Assembly (NCBI GenBank): GCA_903939115.1
Contig: CAJAFV010000079.1
Coordinates: 1-64,000, forward strand
Length of the DNA stretch: 64,000 bases
Direction: 5' to 3'
Source of the DNA: an uncultured Geobacteraceae bacterium
GTDB lineage: Bacteria > Desulfobacterota > Desulfuromonadia > Geobacterales > Pseudopelobacteraceae
Each line of letters begins with the position of its first letter. The first letter of the stretch is position 1. Shown one piece after another: positions 15,723 to 23,888 of the stretch. The position numbers were made by a program, and so were the translations under genes. The notes beneath the pieces were generated by a model. It was not told the DNA's origin. It did not search any database and saw only the letters and a list, made by a program, of their open reading frames with translations.

Positions 15723-17666
15723 CTACATATTTAACTTCATTACCCTTTTTATCTCATTAATCAATTCCTGCTGTTCCATTGGTTTTGACAGATACCCGTC
15801 AAATCCTTCACTAAGGAAGCGTTCCTTTTCGCCGCGTAACGCCCGGGCGGTGAGCGCAATAACCAGTTGGTGGCAAGAGGTTCCCTGCTCTTTCGTGCGG
15901 ATGGCACGGAGAGCTTCCTCGCCATTCATCACCGGCATCTGAATATCCATCAGGACGAGATCAAATGTACCTTGATCAAGTGCCTCCAGGCTCTCTGTGC
16001 CATTCTCGGCTATCACTACCTGGTGGCCATGCTTGCCAAGCAGTACGGTGCCGAATTTCAGATTGACTGGACTGTCTTCCACTAACAGAATCCGCAACGA
16101 CGGACCATCCCAGGTTGGAGTGACGAACGGAAATGCAATGTCGGTTACATATTGTAAGGTCGGAATTGCGAACGGAAGTGTTAGCATGAAGCTGCTGCCG
16201 ACACCTTGGCTGCTTTTGACAGAAATATCTCCACCCATAAGCTCTGCCAGACTGCGGCTGATAGTGAGGCCGAGCCCGGTACCGCCAAACCGGCGGGTCG
16301 TTGAGCCATCCTCCTGAACAAAGGGATTGAAGATTCTGTCGAGCGCCTCCGCTGAAATGCCGATACCGGTATCGGTAACCGAAATCTGAATGATTAGGCT
16401 ACCATAATGCCGTTCAAGCACCGCTGCTGCTATGGTGACGCCTCCGGACTTTGTAAACTTCGCTGCATTACCGAGCAGGTTGAGGATTATCTGCTTGACC
16501 CGCAGTTGATCGCCAATGATCACGTTGGGAATATCTTCAGCGACGGTGATATCAAACGAAAGCTTCTTCCCGAATATGAACGATTTTTGCATCAAATAGA
16601 CTTCATTGATTGCACGACGCAGATCAAATTCTATCGGTGCTATCGTGATCTTTCCGGCTTCAACCTTGGACAGGTCTAGGATGTCGTTGACCAGTGACAT
16701 CAGGGCTTTTCCGGACAGCTTAAGGGCAACCATGTACTCCTGCTGCTCGTGCGTCAGATCAGTCATCTCCAGAAGTTGGGTCATACCCAGCAGGCCGTTC
16801 ATGGGGGTGCGGATTTCATGACTCATGTTGGCCAGAAACTCAGATTTGGCACGGTTGGCAAATTCGGCGGTTTCCCGGGCCTGTTTGAGGTCGTGCTCAT
16901 GCTGCTTTGTTTCTGTGATGTTGGTATGGGAAACGACAGCAAACAGTGAGTCGCCGACAAAAAACGAGTTAACCACACAGATAAACCAGCGTTCCTTATC
17001 AGGGCTATTACAGGAGTATTCCTTTATGAACTCTGGAATGGTTCCGCTTAATACCCGCTTAATGCCAGTTACAAAGTCGTTGGCAGGATTGCAATCCTGT
17101 CCATCGATTGGCTGACACACTGAAACATAGTTAGTACCAACACCACACCGTGCATAAACTCCATCATTTTCTCTGGCAAAATTGTTCCACGCACGGTTGG
17201 TAGTAACAATGGTTCCCTGTGCATCGATAACGCAAATATTTGCTGGCAGACCGTCGAGAATTGCCGCGCGGTGTAATAACTCTTTCTCAACCTTATTAAA
17301 ATCTGTGATGTCGGCGAACATTACCATCAGATTGTCAGAGTCTATTTTGTGAACACTTATCTTGAGTGCCAGAGCAGTGCGACCCACGATATCTGCTGCA
17401 ATTGTCACGTTCAGATTGTCGCAAACGACTCCATAGCTGCCTGCATATTCGTCGCTTAATCTCCTGATTTGTGGCGCTACAGGGTCAAGGACGGTAAAGA
17501 GATTGCTGAAAAAACCTTCGCCTGACAGAGGGGTGAGCAATGCCGTCGCACGCGGCGAAAGCATTTTGATCTCACCGTCAGTTGAAATCTGAGCCACAGC
17601 AACGGGCATCCGGTAAAGAAAAGCCATCATTTCATTATTGTCTAAGCCAGGCTCTGTAATATGCAT
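15723..17666 (-). CDS. Hybrid histidine kinase (PAS-PAS-HisKA-HATPase-REC)
   Basis: 647 residues, no membrane segment, so cytoplasmic. Two PAS-type regions lie at about 10-125 and 130-255. The HisKA H-box is [20 protein letters not shown]. The ATPase domain has N (NLLGNAAKF), G1 (DTGIGIS), F and G2 ([10 protein letters not shown]) boxes. A C-terminal receiver has LLVEDSPVN, the phospho-acceptor [12 protein letters not shown] and the Lys in YLSKPM. It starts 5 bases after the stop of the PYP-like gene, so the PYP homologue is very likely its input or partner. No DNA-binding output is present. Confidence 0.93.
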   Translation of the reverse strand: MHITEPGLDNNEMMAFLYRMPVAVAQISTDGEIKMLSPRATALLTPLSGEGFFSNLFTVLDPVAPQIRRLSDEYAGSYGVVCDNLNVTIAADIVGRTALALKISVHKIDSDNLMVMFADITDFNKVEKELLHRAAILDGLPANICVIDAQGTIVTTNRAWNNFARENDGVYARCGVGTNYVSVCQPIDGQDCNPANDFVTGIKRVLSGTIPEFIKEYSCNSPDKERWFICVVNSFFVGDSLFAVVSHTNITETKQHEHDLKQARETAEFANRAKSEFLANMSHEIRTPMNGLLGMTQLLEMTDLTHEQQEYMVALKLSGKALMSLVNDILDLSKVEAGKITIAPIEFDLRRAINEVYLMQKSFIFGKKLSFDITVAEDIPNVIIGDQLRVKQIILNLLGNAAKFTKSGGVTIAAAVLERHYGSLIIQISVTDTGIGISAEALDRIFNPFVQEDGSTTRRFGGTGLGLTISRSLAELMGGDISVKSSQGVGSSFMLTLPFAIPTLQYVTDIAFPFVTPTWDGPSLRILLVEDSPVNLKFGTVLLGKHGHQVVIAENGTESLEALDQGTFDLVLMDIQMPVMNGEEALRAIRTKEQGTSCHQLVIALTARALRGEKERFLSEGFDGYLSKPMEQQELINEIKRVMKLNM

Positions 17667-17671
17667 ACGCG

Positions 17672-18049
17672 TTACCTTGGTTGAACCAATACATAACGGG
17701 TCGAATACCCTGGTGAGTAGAGCAATCGCAGTTGTACTTTGGTAGGGCGCATACGCCAGCTAAATATGAATTCGACAGTTGCGTCCAGTGATGCTCCTTC
17801 AGTAATGGCATCTTCAAAGCGCACTGCAACCAGGAAGTTGTTCATACACTGTGCAAGTTCGGTGAACACATTTTTTCCAAGAGCATCGGCTGGCCTGAGC
17901 CCTGCCAGTTTAGCCTCACAGGTATTGTACCTGCACACTGCATTGTCGCCATTGAAACCAATCACACCAAAATCAAGTGTATCAAGCGTAATATCGTCCA
18001 ATGTTTCTAAACACGCCAAGATGTCAGTCTGCTCAAACGAGATCGTCAT
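17672..18049 (-). CDS. Photoactive yellow protein homologue
   Basis: 125 residues, exactly the length of Halorhodospira PYP. The alignment is collinear with an offset of one residue. Tyr41 (RYN), Glu45 and Cys68 (LAQCMNN) fall on PYP Tyr42, Glu46 and the chromophore-binding Cys69. [17 protein letters not shown] and [12 protein letters not shown] also match the PYP pattern (LAFGAIQLDGDG, GKNFF, QMTPTKVKVHMK). PYP Thr50 and Arg52 are replaced by Ala and Leu, so spectral tuning would differ. SD AGGAG lies 6 bases before ATG 18049. It is co-transcribed with a hybrid kinase. Whether it binds p-coumarate is unknown; no chromophore-synthesis genes are visible nearby. Confidence 0.85.
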   Translation of the reverse strand: MTISFEQTDILACLETLDDITLDTLDFGVIGFNGDNAVCRYNTCEAKLAGLRPADALGKNVFTELAQCMNNFLVAVRFEDAITEGASLDATVEFIFSWRMRPTKVQLRLLYSPGYSTRYVLVQPR

Positions 18050-18498
18050 ATAAGTCTCCTGTGTTTTTTTCAGAAAGAGTTCTCCTGCCCCGAATTTGCT
18101 TTACTAACGAATATGGTTTGTTTCGGTACTACGACCGGCAAGCCTTTACGAACATGGCTCCAGTCGTTAAGAGTTACATTTATCGTGCCGAGTTGCTGAA
18201 ACAAATAGAGCTTATAAGACAGTGTGTTAACTTGTTGCCGGTATGCAGGTGTTCCGGTTGTCTGCTAGTGACGCTAGTTGACGTCTGCGGGTGAAATTAA
18301 GGTAAATTGCTGAAATAAATTAATTTATGTCGGGTAGACATACGTTGACGCTGCAACTTTTGTCCAGAATCTGATACACCCTCAGTTTAGACTCAACCAA
18401 TGTACCGTGCGCAAAAGATTAAAGCAATCAGGTGAAAAATGACACTATAAAGCACGTATTAAACTTGATGCGCCTCTGTCGAACTCCTCACCATTGTC
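18050..18498. other. Divergent intergenic region between PYP and phosphatase genes
   Basis: About 450 bases with no convincing gene. A 97-codon frame on the plus strand overlaps the PYP gene and has no ribosome binding site. The region is AT-rich near 18290-18330 and probably holds the promoter of the PYP-kinase operon, but I could not identify one clearly. Confidence 0.5.
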
Positions 18499-18526
18499 TT
18501 GATAAATTACCAAAGCCTGCTATAGT
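18499..18526 (+). promoter_or_regulatory. Sigma-70 promoter giving a nearly leaderless transcript
   Basis: TTGATA at 18499-18504, a 16-base spacer and TATAGT at 18521-18526. Transcription would start near 18533, only about 3 bases before ATG 18536, and no Shine-Dalgarno precedes that ATG. Confidence 0.6.
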
Positions 18527-18535
18527 CGGCGAACT

Positions 18536-19732
18536 ATGCGCATCCTCTATATCGACGACAAGCCTGACATTCGTAATCTGTTGCAGCGCTACCTGACATC
18601 CTGGGGGTATGAAGCGGTTGGTGCGGCTGATGGTGAAGAGGGGTGGCAGCTGATTCAGTCACTGTGCCCAGATATTGTCGTCACAGACTGGATGATGCCC
18701 GGTCTGGACGGGTTGGAATTGTGCAGACGTATTCGTACTGCGGGTCTTCCCCGTTATGTGTATGTGATTTTACTGACCGCACGGAATGTCAAGGAGGATC
18801 TGGTTGTCGGCATGGAAGCCGGCGCGGATGACTTTATTGGTAAGCCGTTCGAGAAGCTGGAGCTAAAAGCCCGTCTCAATGCCGCGGCCCGCATCATCTC
18901 ACTTGAACGCGCGTTGGAAGAGAAAAATCGCAAACTTGAAGACGCGTACGATGTTATCAAAGACGACCTTGAGGCTGCAGCCAGGATTCAGAACAGTCTT
19001 ATTCCTCAAAAAGTTGAAATATTCAGCGGGATTACTTTTGATTGGTTATTCTGCCCTTCGCTGTTTGTAGCGGGTGACATCTTCAATATTATCAGCATCG
19101 ATGAAAAAACGCTCGCCTTTTACCTGCTTGATGTAAGCGGACATGGCATACCGGCCGCGCTTCTTTCAACGACCCTCAGTCGTGTACTGACACCGACGCC
19201 GAACTTTGCGGGGCCGATGCGGCATCCACTGGTCGCACCGCCATTCTACGGTATAACTGCACCACGAAATGTCGTTGCCGAACTGAATGAACGTTTTATG
19301 AACGACAATGTCCAGACACAGTATTTCACCATTGTATACGGTATTATAGATATACAGTCCGCGTCAGGAACCCTCACTCAGGCCGGTCATCCCTCGCCGA
19401 TTCACCAGTCTGCTGACGGATCGGTTCGCCTGATAGGCGATGGCGGTTTTCCGGTCGGAATGATTCCAGAGGCTGAATATGAAGAGCATTCTTTCACCAT
19501 CAATGTAGGTGAACGTCTGTTTCTCTATTCTGACGGCATTACCGAATGTCGCGGCACCGATGGAGTAATGTTTGGTACCGACCGGTTGCTGAAGATTATT
19601 CGCGACGGCTACCGGCTCTCGCTCCGCGAACTGATGGCCCGCATTGAACGTGAACTCGCCGAATTTCAGGGCAGCTCACAGTTTGAAGATGACATTTCTT
19701 TGTTGGTAATGGAACGGAGGGAGGAAGTATGA
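18536..19732 (+). CDS. Response regulator with PP2C-type (RsbU/SpoIIE) phosphatase output
   Basis: 398 residues. The receiver domain occupies 1-120 (ILYIDDKPDIRNLL, phospho-acceptor in VVTDWMMPGLDG, Lys in FIGKPFEKL). A coiled linker (ERALEEKNRKLEDAYDVIKD) leads to a SpoIIE-type PPM phosphatase domain with GDIFNIISIDEKT, LLDVSGHGIPAALLS, FTIVYGIID and DDISLLVM. Such proteins dephosphorylate STAS anti-anti-sigma proteins in partner-switching cascades. A STAS protein and an RsbW-like kinase are encoded 2-3 kb downstream. The stop overlaps the next gene (ATGA). Confidence 0.92.
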   Translation: MRILYIDDKPDIRNLLQRYLTSWGYEAVGAADGEEGWQLIQSLCPDIVVTDWMMPGLDGLELCRRIRTAGLPRYVYVILLTARNVKEDLVVGMEAGADDFIGKPFEKLELKARLNAAARIISLERALEEKNRKLEDAYDVIKDDLEAAARIQNSLIPQKVEIFSGITFDWLFCPSLFVAGDIFNIISIDEKTLAFYLLDVSGHGIPAALLSTTLSRVLTPTPNFAGPMRHPLVAPPFYGITAPRNVVAELNERFMNDNVQTQYFTIVYGIIDIQSASGTLTQAGHPSPIHQSADGSVRLIGDGGFPVGMIPEAEYEEHSFTINVGERLFLYSDGITECRGTDGVMFGTDRLLKIIRDGYRLSLRELMARIERELAEFQGSSQFEDDISLLVMERREEV

Positions 19733-20895
19733 AGGCAATGATTCTGGGGGCAGGAAAGGGAACGCGGGTGCGACCGATTACCTATACCGTCCCCAAGCCG
19801 ATGATCAGTCTGGCCGGCAAGCCGGTGCTGGAATTCATCATCGAACACCTCGTCTCTCAAGGGTTTGACGAAATAGTCATCAACACCAGTTACATGGCGG
19901 ATTCCATTGAAGGCTATTTCCGTGATGGTTCCCGTTTCGGCGCGAATATCGCCTATTCCTTTGAAGGGAAGCTGGTGGATGGTGAACTTCAAGGTGAAGC
20001 GCTTGGTTCCGCCGGGGGAATGAAACGGGTTCAGGATTTTTCCCGTTTTTTTGATGACACATTTGCCGTGTTGTGCGGCGATGCGGTGATTGATGTTGAC
20101 CTGCAGGCCGCTCTGGCGTTCCACAAAAGCAGCGGAGCGGTGGCGACCATTATCCTCAAGGAGGTGGCAGCGGACGAGGTCTCCAGCTACGGCATCGTCG
20201 AGTTGGGTGAAGACGGGCGGATTCTCCGTTTCCAGGAGAAACCGAAACCGGAAGAGGCTGTGTCCAGGGTTGCCAATACCGGCATCTACCTGTTTGAGCC
20301 GGAGGTATTCTCTTATATCCCCTCCGGCGCGGAATATGATATCGGCTCCCAGCTTTTCCCGGCGCTGGTTGCCGCCGGTGCGTCGCTGTATGGCATTGCG
20401 CTCCCCTTTACCTGGCTTGATATCGGCAATGTCCGCTCATGGTGGGACGCCACCCGTTCCATCATCTCCGGAGAGGTGGACGGTTTCCGCCTGCCGGGAA
20501 AAGAGCTGCGTCACGGAATTTTCTGCGGTCTGAACTGCTCGATCGACTTTGATGTAATTGACATCGTTCCGCCGGTGCTGATCGGCGGCAGCGTCAGCAT
20601 CGGTGCCGGTTCGCGCATTGTCGGCCCCACCGTTATTGGTTCCGGTTCCGTTATAGAGGCGGGTGCAGAGATCTCCGAATGTATCATCGACAGCTATACC
20701 AGGGTCAGCGGGATAGCAACTCTGGAGGGGAAAATAATTTTCGGAAATCGTTGTATTTCACCGGACGGAGTTTCCATAAAAATCGCCGAGCATGATATCG
20801 GCTGGATTCTCGGCGACGCGCGGGAACAGGGACCGCCGAACCCGGTGCATGAGGCGTTGCAGGAGCTTGCGAGTGAGTTGCGCGGGGCGAAATAG
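19729..20895 (+). CDS. NDP-sugar pyrophosphorylase (nucleotidyltransferase)
   Basis: 388 residues. The N-terminal nucleotidyltransferase domain begins with AMILGAGKGTRVRPIT and has VPKPMISLAGKPVLE and LCGDAVIDVD (metal site). Its C-terminal third has hexapeptide-like repeats (SIGAGSRIVGPTVIGSGSVI) forming a left-handed beta helix. This architecture is shared by mannose-1-phosphate guanylyltransferase-like and glucose-1-phosphate uridylyl/thymidylyltransferase-like enzymes; the cupin gene downstream makes mannose activation plausible. It supplies sugar nucleotide for EPS synthesis. Confidence 0.85.
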   Translation: MKAMILGAGKGTRVRPITYTVPKPMISLAGKPVLEFIIEHLVSQGFDEIVINTSYMADSIEGYFRDGSRFGANIAYSFEGKLVDGELQGEALGSAGGMKRVQDFSRFFDDTFAVLCGDAVIDVDLQAALAFHKSSGAVATIILKEVAADEVSSYGIVELGEDGRILRFQEKPKPEEAVSRVANTGIYLFEPEVFSYIPSGAEYDIGSQLFPALVAAGASLYGIALPFTWLDIGNVRSWWDATRSIISGEVDGFRLPGKELRHGIFCGLNCSIDFDVIDIVPPVLIGGSVSIGAGSRIVGPTVIGSGSVIEAGAEISECIIDSYTRVSGIATLEGKIIFGNRCISPDGVSIKIAEHDIGWILGDAREQGPPNPVHEALQELASELRGAK

Positions 20896-20920
20896 ATTAC
20901 CTCAGTGATTGCGAGGGATC

Positions 20921-21466
20921 ATGGATTTTAAAACCGTCACATCAAATCTGCTGACCGCATTTGCGCTGGGACATGTCAGTTATGCCCTGATTGGCGGGTT
21001 TGCCGTCAGTTTGTGGGGCTATCAGCGGGCTACCGTTGACATTGATTTTCTGGTGAATAGCAATGATATGGAAAAAGTGAGGCAGATTGTCGAAGGTATG
21101 GGGTACCGCTGTATCCATGTCTCGGAAAATGTCACCCAGTTTTCATCTGATGACAAACGGCAGGGTACGCTGGACTTCCTGCATGCCTTTCGGCCTGCTT
21201 CCCTGCAAATGTTGGAACGCGCCAAACTCAAGTCTATTTTCGACGGTGAACAGAGTATTCCTGTTATAGTGCCGGAAGACCTGATCGGGCTAAAAATTCA
21301 GGCTCTTAATAATGACCCTTCCCGAACTCTGCTTGACATGGCTGATATTGAGGCTTTGATGAAAATATTTGGCGGTGCGCTCGACTGGACGAGAATTGAG
21401 GGATACTTTGAACTTTTTGGCAGAACGGAAGCATGTGCAAAACTGAGGCACACATACGATGTCTGA
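20921..21466 (+). CDS. Nucleotidyltransferase-fold protein (AbiEii/MNT-like)
   Basis: About 181 residues. YALIGGFAVSLWGYQRATVDIDFLV holds the GG-x-A...D-x-D signature of the minimal nucleotidyltransferase fold, as in AbiEii-type toxins and uncharacterised DUF6036-like proteins. The start ATG 20921 has GAGGG just upstream; a TTG four codons earlier is less likely. It overlaps a 68-codon gene downstream. No HEPN partner or antitoxin of known type is adjacent, so a toxin role is not shown. It sits as an apparent passenger within the EPS operon. Confidence 0.7.
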   Translation: MDFKTVTSNLLTAFALGHVSYALIGGFAVSLWGYQRATVDIDFLVNSNDMEKVRQIVEGMGYRCIHVSENVTQFSSDDKRQGTLDFLHAFRPASLQMLERAKLKSIFDGEQSIPVIVPEDLIGLKIQALNNDPSRTLLDMADIEALMKIFGGALDWTRIEGYFELFGRTEACAKLRHTYDV

Positions 21467-21665
21467 ATTCAGGATCGAAGAAACCCTGCTTGTTGGTACG
21501 GACGCTGAGTCGCTTACTCGGGATTGCCGTCTGCTTCGGCACTATTCAAGTACAGATCTGCCCAGTGCGGATGAGGTGATTGCTTTTCTTGATGGCTATA
21601 ATTCCTTTATCAACCATGAAACCCGTCCCTTTTTGCCTATGCGGGAATGCACTATGTTGTTGTGA
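21459..21665 (+). CDS. Small hypothetical protein paired with the nucleotidyltransferase
   Basis: 68 residues, overlapping the upstream nucleotidyltransferase gene by 8 bases. The sequence is polar with FLDGYNSFINHETRPFLPM near the end and has no signal peptide. It might be the partner of the nucleotidyltransferase. I do not recognise it. Confidence 0.5.
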   Translation: MSEFRIEETLLVGTDAESLTRDCRLLRHYSSTDLPSADEVIAFLDGYNSFINHETRPFLPMRECTMLL

Positions 21666-21730
21666 GATTGATCGGTTGGGTGCAGTGTGAACTGCTTTGA
21701 TATATCAATATATCCATAGGAGATTTTTTC

Positions 21731-22066
21731 ATGTCAATCAATGTAAATCAGGAAACAGGCATCACCGTTATTACGCTTTCCGGGCGCTTTGACGCGCTGA
21801 TGGCAAAAGAGTTCAAGGCCTGTATTGGCGACCTGATCGAAAAGCAGAATGTGATGATCGCAATCGACATGGCAGCTATTGCTTTTATTGACAGCTCCGG
21901 ACTCGGTTCTCTTGTGGGAGGCTTGAAGGGGATAGCCAAGGAAAAAGGGGAGATAAGGATTGCCGGTCTGTCGCCTGAAGTACGGACTATCTTTGAGCTG
22001 ACGCGCCTGCATCGGATTTTTGATATTTACGAAAACATAGAAACTGCGCGTGCCAGTTTTGTGTAA
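21731..22066 (+). CDS. STAS-domain anti-anti-sigma factor (RsbV/SpoIIAA-like)
   Basis: 111 residues, a single STAS domain. VITLSGRFDALMAKEF opens the domain, and IAFIDSSGLGSLVGGL carries the D-S-x-G-L motif with the phosphorylatable serine. An AGGAG sequence precedes ATG 21731. Partners in the same operon are the PP2C-type phosphatase at 18536 and the RsbW-like kinase at 22457, the complete set needed for a partner switch. The final target, a sigma factor or another protein, is not visible. Confidence 0.9.
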   Translation: MSINVNQETGITVITLSGRFDALMAKEFKACIGDLIEKQNVMIAIDMAAIAFIDSSGLGSLVGGLKGIAKEKGEIRIAGLSPEVRTIFELTRLHRIFDIYENIETARASFV

Positions 22067-22081
22067 TTCCGGGGGTAACTA

Positions 22082-22453
22082 ATGGAACGAGGCGAACGTC
22101 CGTGGGGCACGTATACCGTGCTTGATGAAAAAAGTAACTACAAGATCAAGCGCATTGAGGTGCTGCCGGGGCAGCGACTGTCGCTGCAGAAGCATCATCA
22201 TCGCAGCGAGCACTGGATTGTCGTATCAGGGACAGCGATGGTCACCTGTGGCGACAAGGTGTTTCAAATCAACGTCAATGAGTCAACCTATATTCCTATC
22301 GGTAGCAACCATCGACTGGAAAACCCGGGCAAGATTCTTCTGGTGATTATTGAAGTCCAGAACGGCGAGTATCTCGGTGAAGATGATATCATCCGCTTTG
22401 ATGACGACTATCACCGCTGCGATGCAGCAACTGAAGCTCATACAACCGGCTAG
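22082..22453 (+). CDS. Stand-alone mannose-6-phosphate isomerase-type cupin
   Basis: 123 residues: ERGERPWGTYTVLDE, IKRIEVLPGQRLSLQKHHHRSEHWIVVSGTA with metal-binding His residues, and YIPIGSNHRLENPG. This corresponds to the C-terminal cupin of bifunctional ManC/type II phosphomannose isomerase, here as a separate gene. It could interconvert fructose 6-phosphate and mannose 6-phosphate for GDP-mannose formation, with the nucleotidyltransferase at 19729 as the pyrophosphorylase. Confidence 0.88.
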   Translation: MERGERPWGTYTVLDEKSNYKIKRIEVLPGQRLSLQKHHHRSEHWIVVSGTAMVTCGDKVFQINVNESTYIPIGSNHRLENPGKILLVIIEVQNGEYLGEDDIIRFDDDYHRCDAATEAHTTG

Positions 22454-22456
22454 CCG

Positions 22457-22867
22457 ATGCTTCACTACTCGATTGAGATGCCCTGTTTACTTGAATCACT
22501 GCGTATTGCGGCCCCTTTTACGGATGCGGTTCTTCACGAGCTTCCTGACGTGCCGGAACGTGCCAGGCTGATTCATGACCTGACGCTGGTCTCAAGCGAA
22601 GCGCTGACTAATGGCCTGCGCCACGGAGAACGTTCAGGAGCGCAGATCCGGCTCGCATATACCTTAAATCCTTATGGAATCGTGATTACTATTACGGATC
22701 ATGGTGTCGGTTTTGATCCGGATGCGGTTGAGTTGCCTGATTTTGAGGAGTGCCCGGAAGGTGGCTACGGGATTTACATCATGAAAACGATCATGGATGA
22801 CATGCGCTATGAAAAGACAGCCGACGGCAACAATCTTATCCTTACCAAGAGCTGGGTGGTGCGCTGA
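22457..22867 (+). CDS. RsbW-like anti-sigma serine/threonine kinase (HATPase_c_2)
   Basis: 136 residues. LVSSEALTNGLRHGERSG is the N box, ITDHGVGFDPDAV the G1 box and GGYGIYIMKTIMD the G2 box of GHKL kinases of RsbW/SpoIIAB type. It starts 4 bases after the cupin gene and ends one base before the Wza-like gene. It is expected to phosphorylate the STAS protein of 21731 or 30640 and to sequester a partner when the STAS protein is phosphorylated. Confidence 0.88.
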   Translation: MLHYSIEMPCLLESLRIAAPFTDAVLHELPDVPERARLIHDLTLVSSEALTNGLRHGERSGAQIRLAYTLNPYGIVITITDHGVGFDPDAVELPDFEECPEGGYGIYIMKTIMDDMRYEKTADGNNLILTKSWVVR

Positions 22868-22868
22868 T

Positions 22869-23882
22869 ATGCCTTCATTTTTGATAATGAGGGCTCTTCT
22901 GCTCTGCTCTGTAGTGCTAATGCTGCTGGTCGGCTGTAGCGGTGCGCCACGTACGCTGCCTCCCGGTTTTCTTGCCGAACGGGACATTCAATCTGTTGAG
23001 TACGCACCTCCCGAAGTGATGCAGGCTTTTGAAGCGGCACTCAATAAGGAATATCTTCTGGGTCCCGGTGACGTAGTTGAAATTGTGGCGCCGGTGTATC
23101 CCGAAATTGCCGGAGAGCAGACCGTCAGCCCCGAAGGTGTCATGACCGTCTACCCGGTTGGCGGTGTTCAGGTGGGTGGCCTCAGCAGAAACGATGCGGA
23201 AGTGCGCTTGAAAACTGTGTTGACAAAATATTTTTCTCCACCGACGCTGACACTACGGATAAAATCCTTTGAAAATAATCAGGTGCTGGTACTCGGCAAA
23301 GTAGCGACTCCCGGCGCAGTCAAGTTCAGATCCCGCCCCAATCTGCTGGAAGCTTTGGCGAAATCGGGGGCATTCTCACCTACCGGCCTGGAGCGGCGTA
23401 TTACCCGCTGCGACATCATCCGTGGTAAAGATCAGATTCTGCGCGTATCAATTGACGAACTACTGAAAGGTGGGGCGAATGGCCGCAACGTTGATCTGGC
23501 CAACAACGATGTCGTCTATATTCACGAAAATAATGACAACAATGTCTATATAATGGGTGAAGTCGGCAAGCCGGGAGCCTACGAAATCCGCTCTTCATTG
23601 TCGCTGCTGAATGCCGTCATGCTGGCTGGCGGTCCGACCGAGGATGCCGTGACAAGTGAAATAATGCTGGTGCGTGAACAGACACCGGAGGCGGAGCCTC
23701 TCACGGTAAGCTTTGATCGAATGGTGAATTCCGCTGACTATGGCGGCAATGTCATTCTGGCTCGTAATGATATTATATTTGTTCCCCGACGAGGCATGGC
23801 GAAATTTAACTACTACCTGCGGATGCTCAACCCGTTTACGCAGATGGTTCTTTTCAACAAAGCCGTCGGCACTTACAAATAG
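22869..23882 (+). CDS. Polysaccharide export lipoprotein (Wza/OMA family)
   Basis: About 337 residues. The signal peptide ends in LLVGC (lipobox). Poly_export domain: YLLGPGDVVEIVAPVYPE and VSPEGVMTVYPVGGVQVGG, followed by two SLBB domains (NNQVLVLGKVATPGAVKF and NNVYIMGEVGKPGAYEIR). It probably forms the outer-membrane channel for EPS with the Wzz/Wzc-like protein encoded next. ATG 22869 was chosen because the signal peptide starts there; the frame is open 24 codons further upstream, over the kinase gene. Confidence 0.92.
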   Translation: MPSFLIMRALLLCSVVLMLLVGCSGAPRTLPPGFLAERDIQSVEYAPPEVMQAFEAALNKEYLLGPGDVVEIVAPVYPEIAGEQTVSPEGVMTVYPVGGVQVGGLSRNDAEVRLKTVLTKYFSPPTLTLRIKSFENNQVLVLGKVATPGAVKFRSRPNLLEALAKSGAFSPTGLERRITRCDIIRGKDQILRVSIDELLKGGANGRNVDLANNDVVYIHENNDNNVYIMGEVGKPGAYEIRSSLSLLNAVMLAGGPTEDAVTSEIMLVREQTPEAEPLTVSFDRMVNSADYGGNVILARNDIIFVPRRGMAKFNYYLRMLNPFTQMVLFNKAVGTYK

Positions 23883-23888
23883 GAAACC

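Noticed and set aside
18001-18294. 97-codon plus-strand frame upstream of the phosphatase gene
   Set aside because: Overlaps the PYP gene start, lacks a ribosome binding site and has biased shadow-like composition.
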